DNA of 64,000 bases, from assembly GCF_910596095.1 (NCBI RefSeq), contig NC_056539.1, positions 5,202,001 to 5,266,000 of the forward strand. The letters are read 5' to 3'. A program made the position numbers and the translations under genes. The stretch comes from Thunnus maccoyii (Eukaryota; Chordata; Actinopteri; Scombriformes; Scombridae). Shown here one piece after another: positions 49,216 to 63,206 of the stretch; the first letter of the stretch is position 1; the number at the start of each line of letters is the position of its first letter. Under the pieces are notes generated by a model that ran no database searches, was not told where the DNA came from, and was given only the letters and a program-made list of their open reading frames with translations.

Positions 49216-51559
49216 CTAGCAGGCTACTAAAATTATAACATTGTAGATTATAAATAAATTGATCAAAACTGCATCCTATGTTGCAGCACTTAGTTAATGC
49301 ATGAACAGCTTTGCACAATATGGCATTATTTATAAGAAGTGAAGCTACTGAGATATTACTGCACAATGTCTAGTGTCAATAGCTGTGCAACTTCCCAGAA
49401 GTGACAGTTGACTTAATCTGGAATTGACCCAATGTGCGTAGATGCTGTGGCCCAACCTAACGGACTCCTGTTTCACAATTCCCACTTCCAGGATACAACG
49501 GGTTGCTTTTACGGCTCATTACGTCACTCCCTGATCTACTTGAAGGGGAGGCTGCACAGTTGTAATTTTCTACCTTTCACTCCAGCCAACTGTGGTGCAG
49601 AGCTCAAAGGGGAAGCTGAAACTTTTGGGCCAAAGCCTTCTGTTTCTCTTCTGTTTTCTGCACAAACATCATGTCATAGGAGCATGAGAAAAAAAGAAAT
49701 TTCTATTGTCAGAACATCATGTGTAGAGCACAGTACCAGTATGCTCATGTGCAATAAATGAGAATTTCTGTGTACCCAACAATTGTTCAGCACAAACTTG
49801 TAGCTCTTGTTCCTGGAACAATTGAGCAAAACACTGCAGAAAATGGCTCAGTGGGACAGACAAAAATGATCTTTGACATGTGGTGTGGTAAATGTTTGCT
49901 CTGTGCTTTGGTGCAGGATATTACGGAGGTGGGGGGCCCCGCTGAAACGGAAGGGAGATGAAACACGGACAACTACAGAACCGACTACAGAAAGGAGACA
50001 AGACCATGCATCCCTCTAATCCCCCCACCCACTCCTTTCCGCTTCCTCCACAGGAAGCTGTATCGCCAGTTAGCCTCTAAAGTATAAATGATTAAATATG
50101 GGGTGGAGGCTTTAAAAATAGAAGCCTCTACACACGGGCCAGTAACCAAGGAAACAGAAAGCACAGCTGCTGAGTGACTTAGGAAACTGATTTTTTGCAT
50201 TCAGGTAGCTTTCCCAAAGACAGCATGATGACATTAAAACCACAAGCAGAAGCAATATTACACTTTTTTTACTGTCAGGCTAATCTACACAATGTGCTTT
50301 CGTAGTTTTTGGTGTCTTGACCCTTTGCAGTCATTGTTAACAGGAACTTAAAACACTTCATGTTGTGGCTCTCTTGTCAACTAAGCTGCAGTTTTCAAGT
50401 ACTCAGCTGCACTGGCCAAGCATGAACAGACCCAGGAAAAAGGAGAGCTGCGTCACAGGAGGGCTGGTCCCTACCCCCCCGACGCCTGCAGGCTCGCTAT
50501 GTGACGCCAGCATTTACTATTGAGAGAGTACTATAGGTTTGGAAGGAGGCTCTAGAGATGCAATAGGTTGTAAAGGATGTTAACAAGGCTTAGTGTTTTA
50601 TGGTTTACTGCACCATTATTGTGTCTCCAGTTGTGCTTGTGCCTTGAAAGTGGCACTAACCTCACAGCACTCGCTCATCGCTGGTACATGCTTTCCTTTT
50701 ATGTTTTGAAAGATACAACAATGCAAGGTCACAGTTACACTCGTCATTAGAGATGTAATCCTCAAGATACAATTTCATTAAGCTGAATGACTCAGCGTTA
50801 GCACTTCTTTTGCACTCTTCTTCTGCATCCTGTCACATTGTTTGCTTATACAGTATTGTTGCATTGCATTTATTCCAAAAAGAAATTAATAAAAGTTAAT
50901 GTTTAGTGCACCTATGTGTTTTGATAGGTGGTTAGAGCAGAAGGCTGTGTGCAACTGTAACCTAACACTGATTTTAAGTTGTCATATATACACTATACAC
51001 ACATATAGGCATGAATATGTTGCAACTTTTACTTGGATTAATGTAAGAAAGGCAGTGAGACAGACAGATAAGTTAAAAAGGGACTCCATAAAAATATAGC
51101 TGCTGCAGCATATTCCACCAGCAGTCACAGAGGTGGGGACTGTGGAGACTCTTCCCCTCAGGCCAGAGGTGCCAGATGTGGCACAATGTCTGCAGTAGTC
51201 AGTCTGGCTGGGGTGAACAAGTTTAGAACACACACTTGCAGCAGGACTGGTTCGTCCCCCTGGTGTGGGCAAACACAGACTCTGCTGTGCAGCTCTTCTC
51301 AAGGAGCAGTCTGATCCAGTGAGGTCTCAAGCCTCAAATGAGGTGAATTTCAAATAATCCTCTCTCTCTGGGCAGAGTGGTGGCCAGCTTTACAGTAACC
51401 CTGCTGGTTCTGAGGGATTAAGACATTCTTACACACTACATCTAGATTTAATGTGTGTTACCAGTGTTGACTTCTCTATTACGCTGTCATTATTTATAGA
51501 TATACACATACAGATTCTAACTTTTCTATGGATATCTATGTTATCTAATAAAATATTAC

Positions 51560-51880
51560 AAATTAAAGGAATAGTTCAATATTTTTGGAACTGCTTTCTT
51601 GCTGAGATTTAAATGAGGAGATTGACACCACTCTCATGTCTGTACGCTAAATTTGAAGCTACAGACAGTTGTTTCTTAGCTTAGCTTAGCTTAGCTTAGC
51701 ATTAAGACTTGAAGCAGCTTGGCTCTGTCTAAAGGTAAGTCTGCATACCAGCAGCTCTAAAGCTCACTGATTAACACATAATATGTTTTGTTTATTCTTT
51801 ACCAAACCCCAAGTGTTATATTTTAAGCTATTGCCTAACTGCTGTATAATTTTATTTTTATATTTATTTTGAATCAAGAC
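51560..51880 (+). repeat. Percomorph dispersed repeat with TTAGC tandem
   Basis: 'taaaggaatagttcaatat', 'gacaccactctcatgtctg', 'gctaaatttgaagctacag', a TTAGC tandem of about five units (51678-51700), then 'ggctctgtctaaaggtaag' and 'agctctaaagctcactga'. This order is one I recognise as very common in percomorph genomes. Its classification (SINE or MITE) is uncertain. Confidence 0.65.
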
Positions 51881-52539
51881 CTTGGTCACTTAATGCATGA
51901 GTGAAAAGAGTCCTCATTCCAGTAAAACAAACACAAACAAGCTGAAAAAGTTGTCACTGCAGGGTGTGTAATTCTTCATAGGTGGACTTAGCCTTTAAAA
52001 TCCTTCCAGCCAAAAGAATGTCTGCAATGCCTTCAGCTGTCTGCATCAAGCATGTGTACTGATGTGTGGTGAATGTAAACATGTGGCACACTGAAAGCAT
52101 TGATAAAAATATATTTGAAGTCTTACAGCGGAGCCATTTCTTTGATGTGGCGGTGGGGCTTTGCACAGGTGGGCTCCAACAGTGCCAACAGAGAGGTTCT
52201 GCAGAGTTTATGACAGCAAGTTTTGCCCTGTGGTGTGTAATTCAACACACTGCTTAGATCTGCTGCCTGAACAAATACACTAATAACTCACTTACATTGG
52301 ATTAAAGTTAACAGTCAAGAGGACTTTATGTGCATGTGTGTGCTGAACGAAGGGACAATCGTCATCTAAATTGTACATCTGATATTGCAAAGGTTTCACA
52401 ATATGGCAAAAGTCGTATATTAAGTAATCAAACTGTTGTGGATGTGATGCACTCTGTTCCATTGTTGAGCATTACATCAACATCACAATCTTACATCATT
52501 ACCAAGGCTGCCACAGTGATTCTTTAAATGATCAATATA

Positions 52540-52760
52540 TCTGACAGTAATCTTTATCAGCCTTGAATCCATGAAATGTCTGAAAATAGAGAAAAAATGT
52601 CTTCATAATTATCAGTTGTCTACAATATTTCTTCATTTGGAATTTTTAGTTCTCAGAAATCTTCATCAGCGGGTGGAGTTTGTTCAGTTGTCATCAATCG
52701 ACCTAAGTATTATAATCAATTAATTAACTGATTGATCAACCAATCACTTCAGCACTAGCC
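52540..52760 (-). repeat. Dispersed teleost repeat (same family as 60575), reverse orientation
   Basis: The right end 'gatcaaccaatcacttcagc' is the reverse complement of the family start ('gggctgcaactactgatta' at 60581), with imperfect match. Internal text 'atgaaatgtctgaaaatag' also fits. Boundaries are approximate. Confidence 0.4.
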
Positions 52761-53059
52761 ATTACACTTACAACATTAAGAGTAATACAAGACAAGTAGA
52801 GTGGGAAAATAAAATCAATCAGCAACAGTTTTTAAGCAAAAGTGCAAATGATACATTTCCTGGTTCCTGGTATAAGATTCTCAAATATGAAGCTTTGCTG
52901 CATTTTCTGTTTTGTAGAATTCTAAATTGGATATTTTTCAGTTTTGTGTTGTTTCATCAGACAAAACCAGACATTTCAAGATGTCACATTTGGCTCTGGG
53001 AACTATTTTTTGACATTTAAATGATAACAGGCATTTTTTCAAGTATGATTTAGCATCCC

Positions 53060-53290
53060 CACATGTACAATGAAACATTTCATCACTCTATAATCAGTCC
53101 CCCTGTCCATACTGGCTGTTAAGGGATCCCTTTCTCACATGCTTCCTGTGTGAAAGACAGAGGACAAAATCCACAGGCATGTGAAAATGTTTTCTAAAGC
53201 TCCCATTTGATTTGTTTATGAAGCCTCATATTGGCTTTGGCTTAACTTTAGAATTCATTTTTGCACAGAACAAAGATTGTGGATGTGATG
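53060..53290 (+). repeat. Fragment of the repeat at 44795
   Basis: Shares the order 'taatcagtccccctgtccat', 'ggctgttaagggatccct' and 'gaggacaaaatccacaggc' with 44885-44975. The 5' and 3' parts are missing. Confidence 0.5.
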
Positions 53291-54671
53291 TGACAGTAAA
53301 AGTAATTGTAAGTTGCAGACTTGGATGTTAAATGTTATAAACTATGAACCGGTTTCCTCAGTTATCTCACTAACAGTGAAAACAGAAACTTCAATAACTC
53401 ATTGCATTCATTGTATTATTAGCAAAAGACGATATAAACAAACCAAGGTGCATTTTGTTCACTGGTGTAATTCAGTGACTGATAAACAGAAGGCAGGCTG
53501 AGCGCTGCAGCCTAAACGATTAGTTATCAGCTGTCCACTTCCAAAAATGCAGGGCCACGGGACACTGAGCAGTTCCATTATCTGTCCGGTACACCACTAA
53601 ACTGCCTGGCAACAACACCGGCAGGCTCTGCATCTGCTCCTGGGCCGGGATCTGTGGCTGCCTCTACAATAAGCTCTGAGGCTTAGGCACATTTGAGAGG
53701 CACGGTGACAATGCAGACATGCTATCAGTATTGTGCCACACTCACAACTGCTATTTGGGCATTGTGTGGGACAGAGGCACCAGGACAGAAGTCCAGAGCT
53801 TTTACAAGTTTAACTGCGCCCTCATGAGCGCTAATCTCAGACAGCCTGATGCTATCTGGGAGCCAGACTGTCCAGTGAGGCGTGCAGAGGAAAGAGACAG
53901 GCCTCCCAAAGAGAAACAAACACACAATGTCTCCTCTAAGTTTTGGTGGAGACAAACTGCATGACTAACATAGTAACACTTCAATCTGTACAGGAACATC
54001 ATCGATCACAAGCTTTGATGGTGACAGATTCTTAAATACGTTGTGGGTGGCTGTCCAAAAAGCTTTGAAGACCTGATGTGTGCCGACATAAAAAACTAAG
54101 GGAGAAGGCGTTGGTGTTTGTGCTGCAGACTAAAACAGGAGATGAAGGTTCCAAACCGCTGAGTCACAGGCTGTGAGCGTCTCTCTGCGTCCACCGTACA
54201 CCATTCCCCTGAGCTGTGTGGCAGCGTGCAAACACCTTTGCCGAGGGTGAGGTCACCTGTAGGACAACAGATTCTCACTCCAGTTTCCCTCATTCTGCCC
54301 TTTTCCTCCCACCTGGGCCCCACGTGCAGAAAAACAGGTTCCTCTTAGTGTGTGTGTGTGTGTGTCTGTCCTGTCGCACAGCCTGCAGACAGTCACAGAC
54401 GTTTAAAAAGTTCAAAGCTTTGAGTAATGTGCGTCTGATTTCCTGAGAAATAACTTCATGTACAGCCCTTCATATACACCCTGCAGAGAGGTAGAGTGAG
54501 TAACATCCATGGATTAGGGCTCTCTTTGAAGTTTTGGCGACTCTCCTTTCATGCGTTTGGAAGTCAATAGTGGAAGACAAGCGGCCAAAAAGCCCCGAAC
54601 CAGGTGCTGCTCTCCTCTTCTACATATCATCATGCATGTGCTGCTTTGATTGTTTTCCAAACAAAATGTAG

Positions 54672-55436
54672 TCATTTGTAATGGGAATAGATTGCTTTGA
54701 TTTGACATACACACACACATGCATATGCACACACAAACACACATACAGAAGTGAAAGACTGGCACATAGAAAATGCTCCACCATGTCTGGAGCTAAATCT
54801 GGACAGCCAGATGCAACGCAATGTGCCACCAGCTGCTTCTATTAATACAGAAATGCTGTCATACAGATGAATGTGGGTGGGGGTTATCATGCAAACCTGT
54901 TGCATGCACAACAGGGACAAACTGTTCTCCACAGAAGAGCTGTTTGGATTGATGTTTTGCATACACAAGCAATCCTCTTTAAGAATTGTTCCTTGATGTG
55001 TTTTTTTGTAAAGACTGACAGGGAAATTTGTATTTATTGTATATTTCCTTGTGTTGCTATTGTGGATTTTCAAGGGAATTTCCTGGTTCAATTTATTGTT
55101 ATGCCAGATGTGTCTTGTTGACGAGTCAGTCTCATGCCTGAAGTATGTATTACCACCACCTGCATGTGCTCTACAGTAACACAATGAGCATGCCGAGGGA
55201 GGGCTCAGCCCGAAACATCCATGTATTAAATCATATTTTCTGCATAAGTCATGGTGTGCAGAACATGGGTCACTAGTATCTACTTTTGGTTCCTTACAGT
55301 ACATAGACACAAATAATACATCATCCCCAATGCATACTGTCCACTTCCAATGTTGGTTCACACTCTGTGCAGAGGGGTTGCAAGAACACAAATCAGGGAG
55401 TCCATTTATGAAGGAATTAATAGTGGATTGTTTCAT
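54672..55436 (-). other. Unexplained 254-codon open frame
   Basis: An uninterrupted ATG-to-stop frame with no domain I recognise. It is Ser/His/Cys/Asn-rich, has no signal peptide or clear membrane segment, and its last 25 residues are encoded by CA/TG microsatellite (alternating Cys, Val and Ala). No acceptor or donor logic or Kozak support was noted. It is unusually long for AT-rich intron sequence but is most likely chance. I do not claim it as a gene. Confidence 0.15.
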
Positions 55437-57752
55437 AATCTGGATTCTTAGATGGAAGAATGCTAACTGCCGGTTAATACCTATTTTTAAAGGTTAAGTC
55501 TTGCAACCTTAAGTTATTTAAAGGAAGTTGTTTATGTTCTAACATAAATTTATAAAGACCTGAGACTACTCCTTTGGCAGATTGCTTCAGGATTTCCATC
55601 CATCCACCCATAAGCATGTACAGCAGTGTGTAATTGAAAGAAAATTAAGATAAAAAAGGGAGAATTGGGAAGACTAAAATTATATTTAAGGTCTTTGAAC
55701 GTAAGCAGACCATATTGTCCCACAATAACTTTCAAAGTAAGGACACCCCTTCTACTCCTCTCATTAAAAGCGGGCGGCCAACCACAAGACAGTCGTAGTT
55801 ATTAAATATTGGAGTATCTAAGCGCCATTTACTGTTGCTTTTAAGTTACTGGCATACAAACCGCCATACTATAAGATAGTTATTAATAATGGTAATGGGC
55901 CCAAACCTAACTGGCTAATTTCAAGGGAGGTTGATTTACAGATTTTTCAAAATCTCTCAACTAGCATGTAAAACTTTGAAAAAATACAGTTTGAGACAGG
56001 AGGGGGGGGGTCTGCAGAGTTATTTCTGTCTTTTTCCAGACTGTATTATCTTCACTAAGATATTGAAACACCTAATAACTCTGCTGTCATCACCACATAT
56101 CCTGTGAAGACAAGAAACTGTCTCGGCTTCAGTGGAATGGCACACACAGCTCCAAGAAGGAGCCCTCAGGGCATGGCTGAGTGTAGCAGTTAATGAACCC
56201 TTAGTCAACCCTGTCTGCTCCCTGATCCGTCACTGGGTGAGCCGTCACGCTGCCTGTCTTTGCCTTATCTTGCTGTACACAGTCACTCAAAGACAATAGA
56301 GACACAACAAGTGGCTCCAGTAGCAGAGAGCTTAAGAGCTGCTTTTGTGTTTTGGTGTCAGGAGGTAAAAAAAAAAACTGCAAATTTGATGGATACAGTG
56401 CAGTATCCCACAACAGTGAATTCGTGGATCTGCATGTGTGCCTGTGAATGCTGTGTGCAAGGTGGGCCTGGCTGCTATTTCCTGCTGAGTGGGAGACATA
56501 AAAGCAGTGAGATTTTTATGCTGTTGATATCAATGCACAAATGCACCAAGCTGTCTCCACCCTATCATGGGAGAAAAACTCCCACCACCACCAACAACAA
56601 AAAAAACCCTGCTCTCAGCAGTTGACTGCATTCGTTGAAATCCCCCGAGGAGGGAAAAGTGAGCAGGATGAAAAAAAGAAAAAAAAAAACTCGAGCCCAC
56701 TCTCTCCCACCAATACTTCCTGGAGCCCGGGGCAGTCCTGGATCTGCACGGGTCTCCCCGACAACTGATCTTTGTCTAGACAGAAACCAATGCTCTGCTC
56801 ACCGGATAGGAATTCAGTAAACCCACAGTCCCTCATTCTCACACCACCTTTAGCCTGCCGCTCTCACATGGCACCAAACAACCAAGTCACAGCTCTCATT
56901 GTTACAATAATCCAGCATTTCCCTCCAACCAAATGCACCACCCCGTCACTTTAGACAATAATAACAGTCAAAGTATCCCATTGTGAAAATTGGTACATTT
57001 TGCAGGGTGCTTTCTGTGCCCTTTTCACTTCTAACTATGTGGGAATGTAAAACAAGCTGCAGAAAATTCCTCTCATTCCACCACCAACACACACCAATCA
57101 CGTTCTGCTCGCTTTCCATCAGGCTTTAAAACCAGTAATATGGGATGCAAACAGTGCAGTGTGAAGGGCACGGAGAACTGACATGTCAATCAGGAGGCCA
57201 ACACACTTTTTTGACATGGTCCGTTGCTTAAGGATAAACATCGGCAAATACCCGAACACACACACACACACACGCACATGCACACACTCCTTCCAGCCTT
57301 ACCGTTACACATAAAGCTAGCTGACATTTTCGTGCCATTCCTTCAAGTGCTCTCACCTTTTCCCCACTTCCCCATACTCACATACCTCACTAACAGACAC
57401 ACACGTACTCACACACACACAGACACACAGCCATAATTTCACATGTATGCAAAGGTTTCTTTGTGTTCTTTCATTTATTGATTCTGTCACGGAGGGAGGC
57501 TTTGTTCGGCATAATGCTGACTGCACAGTCTGTTGTGAAGTTTTCCTACAAATTCTACTACTGTTATATTAAAATAATTTCTCTGCACTGCTCTTACAAT
57601 ACTGTTGTCCATGAAAACATTTAGTACCGTTTCATAGACTTAATTTTCAGAGGCAAAAAAGCTGCAACATAAAACATTACTTTTTATGCAGGGCTGTCGT
57701 CAAGAGTTTGGAAACACTAATGTCAGGGTCCGAAGTCCCCCCAATCCATCCA

Positions 57753-57773
57753 CCCCCCCCCCCCCCCCCCCCC
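57753..57773 (+). repeat. Poly(C) homopolymer, 21 bases
   Basis: An uninterrupted run of C. The length is likely to be unreliable in sequencing and variable between individuals. Confidence 0.9.
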
Positions 57774-60574
57774 ACCCCTTCAGAAAATTAGGACCAGACC
57801 ACATCTAAAAGAAAGACTCAAATATGTTTTTAATAATTTGGACTTTTCACGTTCTGTGTTTTTTCTCTACATACAATGTGTCAATTATATTTTCTGTAAA
57901 TTAAATTTATCATCCCAAAAGGTCTAAATACTGTGTCAAAACCTTGTCATTCTGATGGGGAAATAGTAAATCCCAAATCTGTTTATGTTGTTAGTTTCAA
58001 AAAGTAGTCAAAATGTGAATATACTAAATCTAAAAATATTGGAATTACCCAATTAAATTTTTACCATGTGTCATTTTTTTTAACTGTAGAACATGTCCAG
58101 GTTGCTAAAACCTAAATTCCCAGAAAAGAAATTCAGAGGACATGACCACAGTGTCCTCAAGCTGTGTTTTCATGTAGAAAATAGTCTAACCCAAATACTA
58201 CAAATACAAAGAACCACAGTTGCAAATCTGTAACGACTGCATTGAGTGACGCATAGTGTTAGCTCAGGCACACCACTGAAATCCTGCTTGTATTAGTTGT
58301 TTGGCATCAGCTGTTTCATAATTGCTTTACAATCATTGACTCATTCATAGCTGCTTAGCTAGTGACATCCAGTCATATTCATGTAGGTGTGAAGTGCGGA
58401 CATTATAATCTGGCACTACAATCATTCTGTTGATGCTCATGCTAATGGTGTTCAGTCCGTGCTTCCTGTTTTAAACGACCTTATTAAGGAGTAAATATTC
58501 CCACTGTATCATCCACCCTGCTTCTGCCCACTGTCCACATTCTGAGACTTCATGGTCAGCTGGTTGTCAAACAGCTATTGGTTCAGATGCCAAGACAGAA
58601 GCCAAGTTTTCCTTAGTTTTCTGTCAGGCTACATATGTATGCTGAGTATGCTGAGATCTAAGCCAAGTATCTGCTGCTGTACTGCTTGTGCTTATCGGCA
58701 TTTATGGCTTCTGCATGCTTTGTTGTTGTGTTTGGCTGCCCAGTTTACTGTTTTGACTTCATGTGCAATCTGTCTATTTATTTGCATTGCTATTTATGAA
58801 AACATTAGGTTCATGCTCATGCTCATGGGCTGAATTGGTTTTGGGCATAATTTCCCCTGGCAGTTTGGAGTTGTTTTGGAGGATTCCCATTAGCACACAT
58901 ATGCTATTTTGCTAAGGACTAGAGAATACTTGGTCTATAGTGACGCCTTACTCTTGTTTATGTCATTATTGAATCTAATAGCTGAACTACTGTTCTTTGC
59001 TAATTTGGCTAGCTTTAAGGGCTTTGGCCTGCATCTAAAAGCAACATGAATTGCTATACATAGTCAAGTACATTTCAGTTGTACTTGTATCAAGATAAAA
59101 TTAATATCTTGCTGTATTTTCATCTGATATTACATCTCAGATGACAAAATATATGAACGTCTTATACGTGTTGTTTTGGGTGTTCCAATGCACTCCCTGA
59201 GGACATTATATCACGATCACTATGTTGATAAGCTCATGCCAACGCTGTTTGCTACTGCAGTTCCTCCTTGTGTGGTATTTCATATTGTTGATTTTAACTG
59301 AGATTAATGTTCATGTATGTTTATATGGGAGATTAGTTCTCCAAAAGAATCCTTGTTGTTGCTCAAATTCTTTGAGAGCCTCCTAAAAGAGCAGAACCTT
59401 TCCCGCCAAAACCAGTCGCCATAAATGGTCATTCACTGACGCAAGTGTCTCTAACTGAAACAGCATTGTTTATGTAAATTCTTAAAAGGTCAGTTAACCT
59501 AAATTATAACAAAACACACCTCCTCACTTACCACTAGTGGTATGTACTGTAGCCACGCTGACAGTTTCTATTTTTATGGTGGTTGAAGTGGTGGTTCAGA
59601 GACAAATATTAGTAAAAACTGCAAAAACAAAAACATCTGCATGCCTAGATACCACGAAAGGTAAGTGAGAGAGTGTGTTTTTTAACCTTTGTAAATAAGT
59701 TCATCATACATCAAGGCAGCTGTAAACTGCTGCAAGAATATTTGAAGCATGCAAACACTGTTGACTGAATCAACTGAAAAGAGACACTAAATAAGTGGTC
59801 TTGTGGTTTCTGTAGTTAAAGAGCTTGATCTAATCAGCACATGCCCAGCACTGAGGGAAGGTGGTGGTAGGTGATAGGGACGCTTCTTCATGGCTGCCAC
59901 CTGACTGCTTATCATGATGAACAAAAGACAGAGAGAGAGAGACAGAATAAAGGGAGGGCTGGGAAAAAAAACACAGCCTTCTGACCTCAGTAACAGGAAT
60001 GACTCTCTCACCTCCCCCTTCTCCTTCCTGTGAACTTTGGAGCACCCCAGAGCTGAGTGAGCACTAAACTGCACATAATGAGCAGCCATGGGGGAGGCTG
60101 AGGGGAGGGCAATGGGCGTAGGAGCCGCTGGGGTGGACACCGTGTCCTAAGTGTCCTTTTAGGGAGGCTCCACAAGTGGTGCCTTTTGTCTCATGACGTC
60201 TTCCTGATTGGAAACCACCTGATTATAACTCTGCAGTCCTAACACATTAGTAATCTGCCCTTTGGCCCTGCGTGTTATTGCCAGAGAGTGTGCATATGCT
60301 GTGAGCTGAGAGATTAAGAGCAGCGAAACAGGTATTATTAACTGAGAAAGAATTCCAAACATCCACCTCACCCAGCTCTGCACAAGGTTCACTGCAGCCA
60401 AAATGCACATTTTCAGAGGAAGCACATGGAAAAATTTCATGTACTTTCCTGTTGTCACTGAATGCAAAACTTTGGAAATTAGATGCATCATTGGATGAGT
60501 TTTCATGCATTTTGCTGGGACTGCAAGTCCCACTCTGAATACATACATTTGTGCACCAAAACAAGTCAATGGAG

Positions 60575-60800
60575 GATCTAGGGCTGCAACTACTGATTAT
60601 TTTCACTATCAATTAATCATTCAATCTATAAAATATCAGAAAATACTGAAAAATGCACGTCACAAGTGCAAGCTGACATATTCAAAGTCACTATTTTGTC
60701 TGACCAAAACTCAAAAACCCAAATATATTCAGCTTGCTAGAAAAGCAGCATATTCACATTTGAGGAGCAGGGACAAGTGAACTTTTGTCATTTTTGCTTT
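60575..60800 (+). repeat. Dispersed teleost repeat starting 'gggctgcaac'
   Basis: 'gggctgcaactactgatta', 'cactatcaattaatcattc', 'ctataaaatatcagaaaata' and 'caaatatattcagcttgct' follow the order of a repeat common in teleosts. A reverse-oriented relative lies at 52540-52760. Confidence 0.6.
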
Positions 60801-62607
60801 ACTTAAACAATTACTCAATCAAAACAATCTACCACCAGTTTCCCCTGTATGAGAGTGATTCTAGATACAAAACATGTGATGAGCTTAAAAAACATGAAGC
60901 ATTTTATATATGCATAATTAGCAGTGATAGTATGAAAGGAGCCATTCTGCCTAATAAGTTGTTTTACTTGTGTTACTACATGCAATGCAGTATATGTGGC
61001 ATTGCTATCTAGGGGTCTATAAAGTCTTTTCAAGAAAACTGAAAATGAAAGTTTCTCCAGCAGGGTGCAAAGATCTTTCATCTTATGACAAGGTTGTCAA
61101 ACTCAATGCAACAATACTTAAAACTGTAATATTTGTGCACAACACATCATGGTGAAGCTCTGCACAATGAGGAATGAGCAGATGGAGAATGTGACGTTCA
61201 TGATCTGAGTGTGTATGTTCAGTCTAGACCACTGTGCAGAGAGTAATTCCTCCATTAACAGGGCGTGACATTGTGGTGCAAGAACCGAGCGTTTGTCCTC
61301 TGTGGTGGAGTCACTTGTTCACATCTCGTGCACCAACATGTTCCCGGAAAAAGTGTATATATTTAAAACCTAGGAATGCTGCAAGACATATACACATTCA
61401 TTATACTTCAACGGCCTGCATGCATTTGTATGCCAACTGGTACAGGCCATGAAATCCAGTCACAGGATTTCTTGCAGGATTTCACAAATTTTATACGAGC
61501 AAGTTTATCTCTCAAGATCAGCTTGTTCTCAAGTGCCACATGTGTGTTGACCTGCTGTGTCATTGTCTAGAGGAAACACCTGAGAATGCTACCAGAACAT
61601 GGGATGATAATGAAAGGTAAACAGACATCACGTTGCAGTCAATCATTTACATGAGTGAGAACGTTTATGCTGTCATGAGGTCACAGAGACCTAGAAAAGT
61701 CTGCTCCTAAAAAGGGCAGAGATGTGTCATTAAATGCAATGTTAAGCTGCTTATTATCCAAAGTGAGCAACTCATCTTCCCAAACCAAAGCTCTGCATTA
61801 CCTCCGACAACAATGACCTATATTATATGATATTCACACCTGGTCTGGTGCAGAGAGTTCAAATGATGACTGAGCCTTTTTCAGTCATGCATTTTGGAGC
61901 ATTATAATGCCGTATTCATTCAAAGCACCAACCAGGATCTCACAGGGAAAGTATGTGAGGGCCGGTTGCAGCGGTTTGTTTTCAGAACAGTGTAACTCCA
62001 ATGGAACGCGGGTGCAATGCCGAGCAGCATACCACCCTGTTTCGCCCCTAATGAACATCAATCAAAGGCGCATTTTTACAGCGGTACAGACCACCAGCTA
62101 TACACTCACAAGGCAATGCAATTAAAAGCATCTTATTTCTGGACTGGAAAATATTTCCTTTGCCACTGTCTGGTAGAGGAAAATGTTTTAGAAAAAAAAA
62201 AATCAAAGCAGGAAGGAGCAGCTTGTAGAAAGGAATCCCAGGCATGTAACCAGTGGCTGGGGCAGATTTTCTGGGCAGGGTGACATCCCAACTGCTGCTT
62301 GGTCTTTCTCTCTTAACTGCCAGACTCTTATGTTTGTTAACTGGAGGCCGACATTCCCTGGACGGCTCCCGCAGCAAAGATCAGGGTGGCTGGAATTCTT
62401 GGAGACACGTGGCACAGGAGCATCTCAAAGTGGACACAGCAGCTCATGAACAGATAAAGCAAGCTGTGTGGACTGTTTATTGTCAGAGCCCTGCAGTCAT
62501 GATTAGGGGGTTTTTAGCAGCAGACAGACTGTTGCCATGCAGAAGCACTTTCCTTACAAAAGACATTCTATACACCAGCAAGAAAAATAAGAACTGAAAC
62601 TAGAAGA

Positions 62608-63206
62608 AGAGTCTACAACCATGCTAGTGGCTCTGTGAGGTTGTGATTACAGTAGGCACAGCAGAACTTTGGGCGAAATGCTAATGTCAGCATGCAAACA
62701 TTCTCACAATGATACTAACATGCTGATGTTTGGCAGGTAATATTTGATGTTCACCATCTTAATTTAGCATGTTAGCATGCTAACATTTACCAATTAGTAC
62801 TAAATGCAAAGTTTAGCCGAGGCTGATTGGAATGTCATTAGTTTTGGTCACAATAAAATAAATGTATGCGTTTGGTCACACACAAAAGTATGACATAATG
62901 ATGGCGCTGGATGAAAAGTTCAGGGATCACCAGGTATTACATGAATTTCTGTACCAAATTCATGACAATCCATCCAATAGTTTGAGATATTTCACTCAAA
63001 ACGTGTCAACCTCATGGTGGCGCTAGAGGAAAATTCAGAGGATCACCAAAGTAACAACAATACATCCTCTGGGGAAGACGAAGGTCTCTACAAAATTTCA
63101 TGGCAATCCATCCAATAGCTGTTGAGATATTTGGACCAAACTGGTGGACCAGTATACCAAAATCCAACATTGGCATCTCTTAAGAGCCACGCTAGCGGCA
63201 TGACTC
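62608..63206 (+). mobile_element. MITE-like repeat, copy E, with both terminal inverted repeats
   Basis: Starts 'accatgctagtggctctgtg' and ends 'aagagccacgctagcggcat', whose reverse complement matches the start in the core CTAGYGTGGCTCT-like sequence. It contains 'gttagcatgctaacattta' and two tandem blocks each holding 'caatccatccaatag' (about 62968 and 63104). About 600 bases, no coding capacity; the best-bounded copy in the window. Confidence 0.75.

Noticed and set aside
59787..60140. 117-codon minus-strand frame rich in Pro, Ser and Leu
   Set aside because: Composition-driven, with a GA-rich run inside; no domain or splice support.
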